The notes under the pieces are model-generated. The model was not told the DNA's origin, ran no database searches, and saw nothing but the letters and a program-made list of their open reading frames with translations. From CAVRRZ01 sp963723745 (lineage in GTDB: Bacteria > Actinomycetota > Actinomycetes > Mycobacteriales > Geodermatophilaceae): 64,000 bases of DNA. Each line of letters begins with the position of its first letter. Within the stretch, counting starts at the first letter, position 1. Of the stretch, positions 51,791-60,677 are shown piece after piece. The position numbers and the translations under genes are program-made. The stretch is taken from NCBI GenBank assembly GCA_963723745.1, contig CAVRRZ010000003.1, forward strand, positions 143,124 to 207,123, read 5' to 3'.

Positions 51791-52604
51791 CTACAGGTAC
51801 GGGCTGTTGTACATCGCGAAGTAGACGGCGATGTAGTGGCAGAGCGCGGCCACGATCGTCATCGCGTGGAAGACCTCGTGGTAGCCGAACGTTCCGGGCC
51901 ACGGGTTGGGCCGCTTCATCCCGTAGGCGACCCCGCCCACGGTGTAGAGCAGTCCGCCGACCGCCAGCAGCACCAGGGCGGTGACCCCGCTGTTGCGCAG
52001 GATGTCGGCCAGGATGAAGACGGCGACCCAGCCCAGCGCGATGTAGAGCGGCACGCCCAGCCAGCGCGGCGCGGTCGGCCAGACCAGCTTCAGCGCGACG
52101 CCGGCCAGCGCGCCGGTCCAGACACCGACCAGCAGCCAGGTGCCGGTCGGCTCGTCGACGGCCAGCAGGGCGAAGGGCGTGTAGGTGCCGGCGATGAACA
52201 GGAAGATCATCGAGTGGTCGAGCCGCTTCATGATCTTCCAGCGCGCGGGGTGACCAGCGCCGGCGGTGGTAGAGCGCGCTGACGCCGAACAGGCCGCAGA
52301 TGGTCAGGCAGTAGACGGCGACCGACCAGCCGGCACGGGCGCCGAGCACCGCGGCGAGCGGGATCAGCGTCGCGCCGGCGACGATGGCGGTGAAGAACGC
52401 GAACAGGTGCAGCCAGCCCCGCATCCGGGGGCGCGTGTCGGGGTGCTCCCAGTCGTTGTCGCCGAAGTCGTCGGCCGTCCAGGTCTGCTCGACCCGTTCG
52501 CCCTCCTCGAGGACGGCGGCCACCGCCTGCCCCAGCGGAGCCTCGATCTCCGAGGCGTCGGCCTCGACCCGCACCTGCTCGCGGTCGTCGGGCGCAGGGT
52601 TCAT
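51791..52604 (-). CDS. Hemolysin III/PAQR-like membrane protein (one frameshift)
   Basis: ATG 52604 begins MNPAPDDREQVRVEADASEI with a ~70-residue acidic cytoplasmic tail. Seven hydrophobic segments follow. The family's metal ligands are visible: GVSALYHRR with the first histidine, MKRLDHSMIFLFIAGTYTPF with the second, and FGYHEVFHAMTIVAALCHY with the last pair. The frame breaks near 52254, within the segment before MKRLDHS. Likely a membrane hydrolase or stress protein. The converging oxidoreductase gene stops two bases away. Confidence 0.88.
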
Positions 52605-52713
52605 GCACCGAGGTTACGGTCCCGTAGGTTGCCGCGCACCACCGGACGGTGTGCCCCTCGCGACACCGCCGGCGAGGTTTCGGCGCAGCCGTGTCCCGGG
52701 CCCTCCGGAGGCC

Positions 52714-52719
52714 TAGGGT
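52714..52719 (+). promoter_or_regulatory. -10 element of the isoprenyl transferase gene (leaderless)
   Basis: TAGGGT ends eight bases before GTG 52728, with no ribosome-binding site in between, suggesting a leaderless transcript. Confidence 0.45.
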
Positions 52720-52727
52720 GGGCGTCC

Positions 52728-53510
52728 GTGGGGGCGCGCCAGAAGGTTCGCGAAGCCATCCTCCAGGTCTACGAGCGCCGGCTGGCCCGTCGCCTGGCCG
52801 GTGCCGACCTGCCCTGCCACGTCGGCGTGATCATCGACGGCAACCGCCGGTGGGCGCGCGCGACCGGGCTCGAGGACGTCACCGCCGGTCACCGCCGTGG
52901 CGCGGACAAGATCGTCGACCTCCTGGGCTGGTGCGACGAGGCCGGGGATCGAGGTCGTCACCCTCTTCCTGCTCTCCACCGACAACCTGTCCCGGCCCGA
53001 GCCCGAGCTCGCGCCACTGCTGCGCATCATCGAAGGGCGTCGCCGAGGACCTGTCCCGCCCCGGGCTGCGCTGGCAGTTGCGTGCGGTCGGCGCGCTGGA
53101 GCTGCTGCCGGCGGAGACGGTCGCCGTCCTCAAGCAGGCGGAGGAGGACACGCACGGCCGCCCCGGCGCCTCGGTCAACCTCGCGGTCGGCTACGGCGGA
53201 CGACGGGAGATCGCCGACGCCGTCCGCTCGCTTGCTGGCCGAGCATGCCGAGCGGGGCACGACGCTCGAGGAACTCGTCGACTCGCTCGACGTCGAGCAC
53301 ATCTCCGAGCACCTCTACACCCGGGGCCAGCCCGACCCCGACCTGGTCATCCGCACGAGCGGCGAGCAGCGGCTCTCGGGCTTCCTGCTGTGGCAGACGG
53401 CGCACGCGGAGTTCTACTTCACCGACGTGTACTGGCCGGACTTCCGTCGGGTGGATTTCCTGCGGGCGCTGCGCGACTACTCCGCCAGGCATCGCCGGTT
53501 CGGCGGCTGA
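52728..53510 (+). CDS. cis-Prenyltransferase (isoprenyl/polyprenyl diphosphate synthase), frameshifted
   Basis: GTG 52728 starts VGARQKVREAILQVYERRLA. The catalytic motif VGVIIDGNRRWARATGLED holds the active-site aspartate. Further motifs are VTLFLLSTDNLSRPEPEL and the C-terminal DLVIRTSGEQRLSGFLLWQT, then AHAEFYFTDVYWPDF. About 258 residues. It elongates isopentenyl diphosphate in cis configuration to undecaprenyl- or shorter farnesyl-type products; the equivalent mycobacterial gene (Rv1086) makes a short chain, so the name uppS is not safe. Frame breaks lie near 52952, 53036 and 53232. Confidence 0.9.
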   Translation: MGARQKVREAILQVYERRLARRLAGADLPCHVGVIIDGNRRWARATGLEDVTAGHRRGADKIVDLLGWCDEAGDRGRHPLPALHRQPVPARARARATAAHHRRASPRTCPAPGCAGSCVRSARWSCCRRRRSPSSSRRRRTRTAAPAPRSTSRSATADDGRSPTPSARLLAEHAERGTTLEELVDSLDVEHISEHLYTRGQPDPDLVIRTSGEQRLSGFLLWQTAHAEFYFTDVYWPDFRRVDFLRALRDYSARHRRFGG

Positions 53511-53523
53511 GACACTCGCGGGC

Positions 53524-54762
53524 ATGCCCCTCCGCGCCGTCGACGTCCCGCTGGAGTACGTGCGGCTGGGGCTGCGCTTCGACCGGCTGGAGTCCGGCTT
53601 CGTCGACGCCTACACCGGCGACCCGCGCATCCGCGCCGCCGGTCGACGACGAGCCGGCGCCGACCGCCGCACCAGCTCCGCGACCAGGCGCGGACCCTGC
53701 TGGCGGAGCTGGACGCGTCCGGACTGGCGGCCGATCGGGTCGACTTCCTGCGCGGTCAGCTCACCGGACTGGAGTGCAGCGCGCGCGTCATGAGCGGCGA
53801 GCCGGTCGGCTTCCTCGACGAGGTGCGCACCTACTTCCAGGTCGACGCGGAGCTCGGCGACACCGACGAGTACGCCGCTCGCGCACGCCGAGCTGGACAC
53901 GCTGCTGCCCGGCAGCGGGACCGCTGGCCGAGCGCTACGACGCCCACCGCCGGCAGCGAGGAGTGCCCGCCGGAGCGGCTGGCCGAGGCCGTCGCACGCG
54001 CTGTCCAGCGCGCTGCGCGACCGGGTCCGCGGACACGCTACGGCCTGCCCGAGGTCGAGACGGTCCGGTACGAGGTGGTCACCGACAAGCCGTGGTCGGG
54101 CTTCAACTACTACGAGGGCGACTACACGCTCGCGCGTCGCCATCAACGCCGACCTGCCGCACCGCCTCGAGCCGGCTGCCGCACCTGGTGGCCCACGAGT
54201 CCTACCCGGGCCACCACACCGAGCACTGCCGCAAGGAGCTGGGCCTGGTCGACCGTGCGGCGCGGGTCGAGCACACCGTCTTCCTCGTCAACACCCCCGA
54301 GTGCCTGATGGCCGAGGGCCTGGCCGACCTCGGGTTGGAGGCGACGGTCGGCGCCGGGCTGGGGGCCGTGGGCGGCCGAGATCCTCGCCGACCTCGGCCT
54401 GCGCCTCGACGGGGACCTCGCCGAGCGCGTCGTCCACGGCGGCCGCTCCGCTGAACCGGGTCCGCCAGGACGCCGCGATCCTGCTGCACGACCGGGGCGC
54501 CGACGCCCGACGAGGTCAAGGACTACCTGCAGCGCTGGTCGCTGGTCAGCGCCGAGCGGGCCGACCAGCAGCTGCGCTTCCTGACCCACCCGCTGTGGCG
54601 CGCCTACATCTCCACCTACGTCGAGGGCTACGACCTGCTCTCGCGGTGGCTGGCACGCCCGGCCGGACGGTCCAGCCGGTGGCCGACCGGTTCGTCCGGC
54701 TGCTCGACGAGCCGCTGACGCCGGCCCGGATCGCCGGCGAACTGCAGACCTCGTCGGCCTGA
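53524..54762 (+). CDS. DUF885-like probable metallopeptidase, heavily frameshifted
   Basis: ATG 53524 begins MPLRAVDVPLEYVRLGLRFD. Recognisable blocks are spread over all three frames: FVDAYTGDPRIRAA, RVDFLRGQLTGLECSARVMS, KPWSGFNYYEGDYTLA, the zinc-type motif VAHESYPGHHTEHCRKELGL, NTPECLMAEGLADLGLEATV and VEGYDLLSRWLARP. HESYPGHH is the DUF885 version of a metallopeptidase helix. At least eight breaks occur within 1.2 kb, the worst stretch in the window. Bridged, the protein is about 410 residues, shorter than typical DUF885 members (~550). Confidence 0.7.
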
Positions 54763-54938
54763 TGGACCGGCGGCCCGTCCGGGAGCGGCGGCTCCTGGAC
54801 CTCTGGACGGCGGCGGCCCTCGCCGTCCTCCTGGTGCTGGGCCTGTTGTGGCTGGGGGACTGGTCGCTGCAGTGGCCGGTGCTGCTCGTGCCGGCGCTCT
54901 GGGCCGCCGTCGCGCTGGCCGCCGCCCGCCGCGACTGA
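54762..54938 (+). CDS. Small two-segment membrane protein, 58 residues
   Basis: ATG 54762 overlaps the previous stop by one base (TGATG). The product MDRRPVRERRLLDLWTAAAL continues with two hydrophobic stretches (ALAVLLVLGLLWLGDW and WPVLLVPALWAAVALAAA) and ends RRD. The basic N-terminus would be cytoplasmic. No family recognised. Intact frame and coupling to the upstream gene support it as real. Confidence 0.6.
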   Translation: MDRRPVRERRLLDLWTAAALAVLLVLGLLWLGDWSLQWPVLLVPALWAAVALAAARRD

Positions 54939-55152
54939 CGGACTGGGCAGCCTGGGACGAGTGGGGAAGCTGCGCCCCCGATAGGGGGACACGCCGCCTC
55001 GCCGTCACACAGTTGTCACTGGGCGGTCCTACCGTTCTCGGTGGAGGACGGGCCGCACCCGTCGTCCACGGGAGGCCCGGTTGGTGCTGACGATTTCGTC
55101 GACCAGGGGGGCCGGCACCCGGCCTTCCAGCCGGGGCCCGGCCACCTTCGAG

Positions 55153-55185
55153 CGGGGGCGCCATGCCGTCGTGCTGTCGCCCCCG
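55153..55185 (+). other. Leader hairpin just upstream of the PIN-PhoH gene
   Basis: CGGGGGCG (55153-55160) pairs perfectly with CGCCCCCG (55178-55185) around a 17-base loop. GGGAG, the ribosome-binding site for GTG 55200, begins right after the stem. It could modulate translation. The rest of the 54939-55199 gap shows nothing clear. Confidence 0.45.
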
Positions 55186-55199
55186 ACGGGAGTCGATCC

Positions 55200-56497
55200 G
55201 TGACCACTCGCCGTACCTACGTCCTCGACACCTCCGTCCTGCTCTCCGACCCGGGTGCGCTGCTGCGCTTCGGCGACGCCGACGTCGTGCTCCCCCTCGT
55301 CGTGATCGGTGAGCTGGAGGACAAGCGGCACCACCCCGAACTCGGCTGGTTCGCCCGTCAGGCGCTGCGCATGCTCGACGACCTGCGGGTCACCCACGGC
55401 CGGCTGGACGCGCCGCTGCCCATCGGCGAGGAGGGCGCGACGCTGCACGTCGAGCTCAACCACAGCGACCCGACGGTGCTGCCGGCGGGCTTCCGCAACG
55501 ACAGCAACGACAGCCGGATCATGGTGGTGGCGCTGAACCTGCGGGCCGAGGGCCGGAACGTCTGCCTGATCACCAAGGACGTGCCGCTCCGCGTCAAGGC
55601 CGCCGCGGTCGGGCTGGAGACCGACGAGTACCGGGCGCTGGACGCCGTCGACGCCGGCTGGACCGGGATGGCCGAGCTGTCCCTGGACGACGCCGAGCTC
55701 AACACGCTCTACGACACCGGCGAGGCGTACGTGCCGGCCGCCGCGGAGCTGCCACCGCACACCGGCCTGGTGCTGCTGTCCTCGCGCGGGTCGGCGCTGG
55801 GGCGGGTCAGCGCCCGACAAGCAGGTGCGCCTGGTGCGCGGTGACCGCGAGGCGTTCGGCCTGCACGGTCGCTCCGCGGAGCAGCGGATCGCGCTGGACC
55901 TGCTGCTCGACCCCGACATCGGCATCGTCTCGCTGGGCGGACGGGCGGGCACCGGCAAGTCGGCGCTGGCGCTGTGCGCGGGCCTGGAGTCGGTGCTCGA
56001 GCGGCGGGCGCACAAGAAGGTCGTCATCTTCCGGCCGCTGTACGCCGTCGGGGGCCAGGAGCTGGGCTACCTGCCGGGCAGCGAGGGCGAGAAGATGTCG
56101 CCCTGGGCGCAGGCGGTCTACGACACCCTCGGCGCGCTGGTGTCCACCGGCGGTGCTCGAGGAGATCGCGGCGCGCGGCCTCATCGAGGTGCTGCCGCTC
56201 ACCCACATCCGCGGGCGCTCGCTGCACGACTCGTTCGTGATCGTCGACGAGGCGCAGTCGCTGGAGCGCGGCGTGCTGCTGACCGTGCTGTCCCGGCTGG
56301 GTTCCGGCTCGCGCGTCGTGCTCACCCACGACGTCGCCCAGCGGGACAACCTGCGGGTCGGCCGGCACGACGGCATCACCGCTGTCATCGAGGCGCTGAA
56401 GGGCCACCCGCTGTTCGCGCACGTGACCCTGACCCGCTCCGAGCGCTCGCCGATCGCCGCGCTGGTCACCGAGATGCTGGAGGACCTCCCGCTCTGA
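55200..56497 (+). CDS. phoH: PIN-domain/PhoH ATPase fusion protein, frameshifted
   Basis: GTG 55200 starts VTTRRTYVLDTSVLLSDPGA. Residues 1-150 are a PIN nuclease domain with acidic residues D10, E40 (VVIGELEDKRHH), D103 (NDSNDSRIMVVAL) and D121 (CLITKDVPLR). The PhoH ATPase follows: Walker A LGGRAGTGKSALALCAGL, then VGGQELGYLPGSEGEKMSPW and Walker B DSFVIVDEAQSLERGVLL. This PIN-PhoH (PhoH2) arrangement acts as an RNA helicase/nuclease in mycobacteria. About 430 residues. Frame breaks lie near 55813 and 56155, both between blocks. Confidence 0.93.
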
Positions 56498-56521
56498 GCC
56501 CCCTCCCGGCTGACCCGGTCC

Positions 56522-56591
56522 GCATTGCACGCTCTCTCGCCGGAGAGCACGCATTGCCTCGCGTGTGATGCGTGCACGGAGCGTGCAATGC
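56522..56591. repeat. 70-base imperfect palindrome, copy C
   Basis: The ends GCATTGCACGC and GCGTGCAATGC are perfect inverted repeats. It lies between the convergent PhoH and DUF559 genes, 24 bases after the PhoH stop. Confidence 0.8.
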
Positions 56592-56601
56592 ACCGGGCAG
56601 G

Positions 56602-57527
56602 TCAGGCAGCACGGTCGAGCCGGCGCACGATTCGCCGTCCGAACGCCACTGGGACGTCGAGCTCTCGCCAGACCCAGCGGACGACGGACCAGTTCTCGTC
56701 CCGCATCGCGTCTTCGCGGCGCTTCTCCTCGAAGACCGCGTCGCCGGCGTCCTGGCCTGGCCGCAGCAGCCGCCCGTACTTGACTCGCCCGTCGAACTCG
56801 CCGAGCAGCCGCTGCTCGCGCCAGCCGAAATCGGCCCTGCCGAGCAGCCGCCCGCTGGGGTCGCGCACCTCGATCTGCAGATCGGGCAGCGGCAGTCCGA
56901 GCTCGATCATCACGGCTCTGCTCCTGCTCTCGCCCACGATTCGCTCCGGGCGTCGGCGGCCCGCACCACGCGATGAGCCGCCCGCGAGCCACGCGTGCCC
57001 CGCCCGAACTCGAGGACTGCGAGCAGTTCCTCGCGAGTGGTGAGCTTCGAGCGCAGAGCGGCGTCGGCGATGGCCAGGGCGGGCGCGAACGGCAGCCACC
57101 GGGCCAGATCGACGACGGTCCTCGCCGCACTCGTGACGACGCACGCGCCCACGCTCACCACGTGCTCGTCGGGCAGCCGGGCGACGTGCGAACGCAGTCG
57201 GGGGTCGAGTGCACTGCGTGCGGGTGGCTGCCGGGTGATGTGCACCTGCTGCAGCGGCACGCCCCAGAGCGGCAGACCGTGCAGCACGGCTGCGGACGCG
57301 TGGCTCACCACCGCCGGCGTCCGGAGGCGCGCCAGGGTGGCCTGCACGACGAGCGCATGCCGCGCTCGGGGGCGGAGGTCGTCCTCGCCGAGCAGGTACG
57401 CGCCCCGTTGCAGCGCGGTCCAGGTACCCGAGCGCTTGAGCCGGGCGATCTCGCCGTCGGAGAAGCCGGCAGCCAGGGCGTCGGCGCGCAACAGCAGACG
57501 AGGCGTCGCGGCAGGTGAGGCGTCCAC
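56602..57527 (-). CDS. AbiEi-like winged-helix/DUF559 nuclease-fold protein (one frameshift)
   Basis: The N-terminal part (MDASPAATPRLLLRADALAA, then GFSDGEIARLKRSGTWTALQ) is a winged-helix region like AbiEi antitoxins, with HASAAVLHGLPLWGVPLQQV. The C-terminal DUF559 domain has a Vsr/restriction-enzyme-like core: RADFGWREQRLLGEFDGRVK followed by EEKRREDAMRDENWSVVRWV, giving a D...E-x-x-x-x-K arrangement. The break near 56915 is repaired by one extra C (AEP then VMIELGLPLPDLQIEV). About 308 residues. This fusion is common in actinobacteria and unstudied; a defence role is possible. It is flanked by two 70-base palindromes. Confidence 0.75.
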
Positions 57528-57619
57528 GTCGTGACACTGCGCCTCCGACGGTCCGCCGTCGGCGTCCGGAACGCAGCTGTGGAATCAGCCGAGCACTGTG
57601 GACGACACTCGTCGCCGGA

Positions 57620-57689
57620 CCATTGCACGCACCGTGCGCGCATCACACACGTTGCATCGCGTGCGCTGCGGTCGAACGGCGTGCAACGG
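57620..57689. repeat. 70-base imperfect palindrome, copy D
   Basis: The ends CCATTGCACGC and GCGTGCAACGG are inverted repeats. It lies upstream of the DUF559 gene and beyond the 3' end of the flagellar-block small gene (stop at 57706). Confidence 0.75.
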
Positions 57690-57705
57690 GGCCGGAGGGG
57701 GCTGG

Positions 57706-57951
57706 TCAGGCGGGGTGGGGCGCGTCCTCGTCGGCCGGCGACGGGACGCCGTCGTCAGCGGGCCCGGTCGTCGGTTGCTGCGGCGTCAACGCCCAGCGCA
57801 GCAGCCGACCGCCGCCCAGCCGGCGAGCAGGCACCAGGGGAGGCGCGTCATCGTCTCCTCGACCGACAGGTCGCCACGCAGGCCGAGCGCCAGCACCGGC
57901 AGGGCCAGCACGAACCCGACGAGCGAGGACGTCCCAGCGCAGCGGGCTCAT
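57706..57951 (-). CDS. Small membrane protein at the end of the flagellar block, frameshifted
   Basis: ATG 57951 overlaps the flhF stop (ATGA). MSPLRWDVL is followed, after a one-base shift, by VGFVLALPVLALGLRGDLSV and EETMTRLPWCLLAGWAAVG, two hydrophobic segments. After another shift the tail LLRWALTPQQPTTGPADDGV ends at 57706. About 80 residues. No family recognised. Coupling to flhF suggests it belongs to the flagellar operon. Confidence 0.55.
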   Translation of the reverse strand: MSPLRWDVLARRVRAGPAGAGARPAWRPVGRGDDDAPPLVPARRLGGGRLLRWALTPQQPTTGPADDGVPSPADEDAPHPA

Positions 57952-60677
57952 GTCTGCGGCGTCTCCAGTCGCTCACAGAGCAGCGAGGCCCAGCGGTGCG
58001 GGGTGGCCCGGACGCCGTCCAGTGTCGCCACCGGCAGCTCCTGCGGCAGCGCGACGCTGCCCAGGACGGCGGCGGGGTCGGCCGACAGGTCGGTGTCCTG
58101 GACCATCAGCGCGTCCACGCGGGGCAGCCCGTCCAGCCACGGCTCGAGGTCCTCGGGCTTGCGGGTGGCCTCGACGACGGCCCACACCGCGACCGGCGTC
58201 CAGATCGCCAGCATCTGCGCCGTCCAGTAGGCGTCGGTGCGCAGCGGGGCGTCGACGGCCACGATCGTCACGGTGCCGGAGCCGGCCGCCTCCTGGCGGC
58301 GGTCGATGGCCGTCTCGATGGTCGCCATCCGGCTGCCGGCGGGTGCCAGGCCGGCCAGGTCGCCACGCGGTGGCCCACTGCACCCGGTCGGGGTCCAGCC
58401 GCAGCGACGCGGCCAGCGCCCGGGCGGCGCGCAGGGTCTCGACCCCGGGGCCGACCACGACGAGCACATCACCGGCGCCGATCGGGCAGCTCGGGGACCT
58501 CGGGCAGCCGCGCCGCGAGCGCGCGGGTCAGCGCGGCGTAGGTGCCGTGGGCCGTGGCCTCGGCGGCGAAGCAGTCGCCGAGGAGTTCGGCCGGCAGGCC
58601 GAGCGCGGTCAGGCGGGACGTGACGTCGGCGTCCGCGGGCACGGCAGCGGCCGGGACGGCGACCCGCGGGCGGGCCGGCGCAACCGGACGGGGCGCCCGG
58701 ACCGGGCGGACCTCCGTGCGGGCCGGCGGCGTCGCCACCGCCGCTCGGGCGGCGGCCCGCACGGCGGCGCGGACCTCGGCGGCGCGGACCCCAGGGGCAC
58801 GGTTGGCCGAGTCGGGCGTGGCGTCCGCGACGACGGGGGCGATCACCGCGGTGTCCTGTGCGGCGTCGCCGGCCGGAGCAGCGGCAGCAGGTGCGGCCGG
58901 AGCCGGGGTGTCGACGGGCTGGCGCTCGACGACGGGCAGGGCGGCCTCGACCACGGGCGCCGGCGTCTCCTCGGTGGGCGCGAGCGGCAGGCGGGTGACC
59001 GTGGCCAGCGCCTCGGCGAGGTCAGCCGGAGCCGGCGCGGAGGCCTGGTCCGCCAGGGCCTTCGTCGTCCGGACCGGTGCCGCCGCGCGGCTCGCCGCCG
59101 GAGGAACCGGCGGACGGCCGCCGCGCTGCCGCGACGAGGGCAGCGGGGGCAGCAGCGACAGCGGGGGCATCACCGTGGTCGCGTCGAGCGACATCGGTGC
59201 CGGGTCGCTGGCCGTGCGGGCGAGGACGGGCGAGAGCTCCTCGGCCTGCTCGGCCTGCTCGGCGAGCTCGGTTTCGTCGTCGAAGGCCTCCGCGGCCTGC
59301 TCGGCGACGATCTCGATCTGCTCCTCGACCGGCACGGCAGGGAGCGGTTCGTCGGTGACGGCCTCGGTGACGGCCTCGGCCGGCGCAGCTGGCGCGGCAG
59401 GGGTGACGGTGTCGGCCCACAGGGACGACGAGTGGTCGTCGTCCCAGCCGAGGTCCGATCCACCGAACAGTGCCGACCGCGTCTCGACGAGCTGCTCCTC
59501 GATGACGGGCTCGGCCTCGGCGACGGGCGCTTCGACGGCGGGCTCGGTCACGGGTGCGACCTCGGCCACCGGTTCCTCGACGACGGACTCGTCCACGACC
59601 GGCGACTCCACGACGCGAGCAGCCTCGGCGACCGGAGCAGCTTCGACGGCCTGCGTCCGGACGGACTCGGCCAGCGCCGCCTGGGGCGAGGCGCCGTCCA
59701 TCACCTTGCGCAGGATCCCGGCGAGGGCCTCGTCGGAGCGGTCCTGGGCCAGCGCGGCGCGCAGCACCTCGGCGATCGCTTGCTCCCGGTCGGAGGAGCT
59801 GGGCTGGGGGGCTTCCTCCGGCGCGGCCACCCAGGTCGGCACCGCGGCGGGCGGCTCGACGAGGGCGGGCGCGGAGGACGGCGTGTAGTCCTGCAGTTCC
59901 ACCGGTTCCTCCTCCAGGTGCGTCGCACGCGACCACACCGATGTCTCTGTCGCTCGGGCGGGTCCCGACCAGGTCGGCCACGGACCGGCGGCGGCCGGCG
60001 CCCGCACCTCGGCGGGCTCGGCCAGCGCCTCCTCGACGGCCTGACGGACCTCGGAGTCTCCGGAGACCATGCGAGCCAGGGCGGCGGTGAAGGGTGAGGG
60101 GGTGGCGGCCGACCCCAACGGCTGTGGTGCTGCTGCGGGCTCGTCGGCCGGTTCGTCGGTGACGAACGACGACCACGCCGGGCGCACGGCGGGGGTCCGG
60201 ACGACGGCCGGGCGCACCGGCTCGGGCTCGGGCGCGAACGCCGACGGTGTCTCGCGTGCCGCGAAGGGATCGGCGGCGCGCTCCCTACGGACGTCGTCGG
60301 GACGGCGTCCCGGCCGCGGGTACGGCGTGGGCGACACCGCGGGGGAGGGGCCGCCGAGCAGCCCGGTCAGTTCGTCCAGGCGGTCGTCGTCGGTCGGTGC
60401 GGACGCGGGCCGGTCGGAGTCGTCGCGGCCGGCCGGTGACTGCGTGCGGGAGCCGGCCGACGGCGCGGGCCGGGCCGGTGCCGGGACGGGCACGGCCGGG
60501 CGGGCCGGCTGGTCGGGGGCGACCTCGGCGACGTAGCGCTCGGTGGCGAAGAAGCCCGAGCACGCCGCCCGAGCGGACCCGGCGGACGCCGACCACGCGG
60601 GCCGAGGCGCCGAACTGCTCGCGCGCGGCGGCGATGGCGTCGTCGCGCGTGGCGGCCTCAACGGATCGCAACGGCAC
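57948..60677 (-). CDS. flhF: FlhF-like flagellar protein with very long linker and degenerate G domain, frameshifted
   Basis: GTG 60677 starts MPLRSVEAATRDDAIAAARE, then QFGASARVVGVRRVRSGG and, after a shift near 60558, VLGFFATERYVAEVAPDQ. This N-terminus is characteristic of FlhF. A ~600-residue linker rich in P, A, E and V follows (for example VVEEPVAEVAPVTEPAVEAP), longer than in any FlhF I recall. The C-terminal third aligns with the SRP-type GTPase, but the P-loop reads VLVVVGPGVETLRAARALA without GKTT, and the TKxD-like box is VQDTDLS. It therefore probably does not bind GTP normally. Breaks lie near 58483, 58365 and 60558. FlhF normally places the flagellum; here it starts inside the end of flhA. 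Confidence 0.8.
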
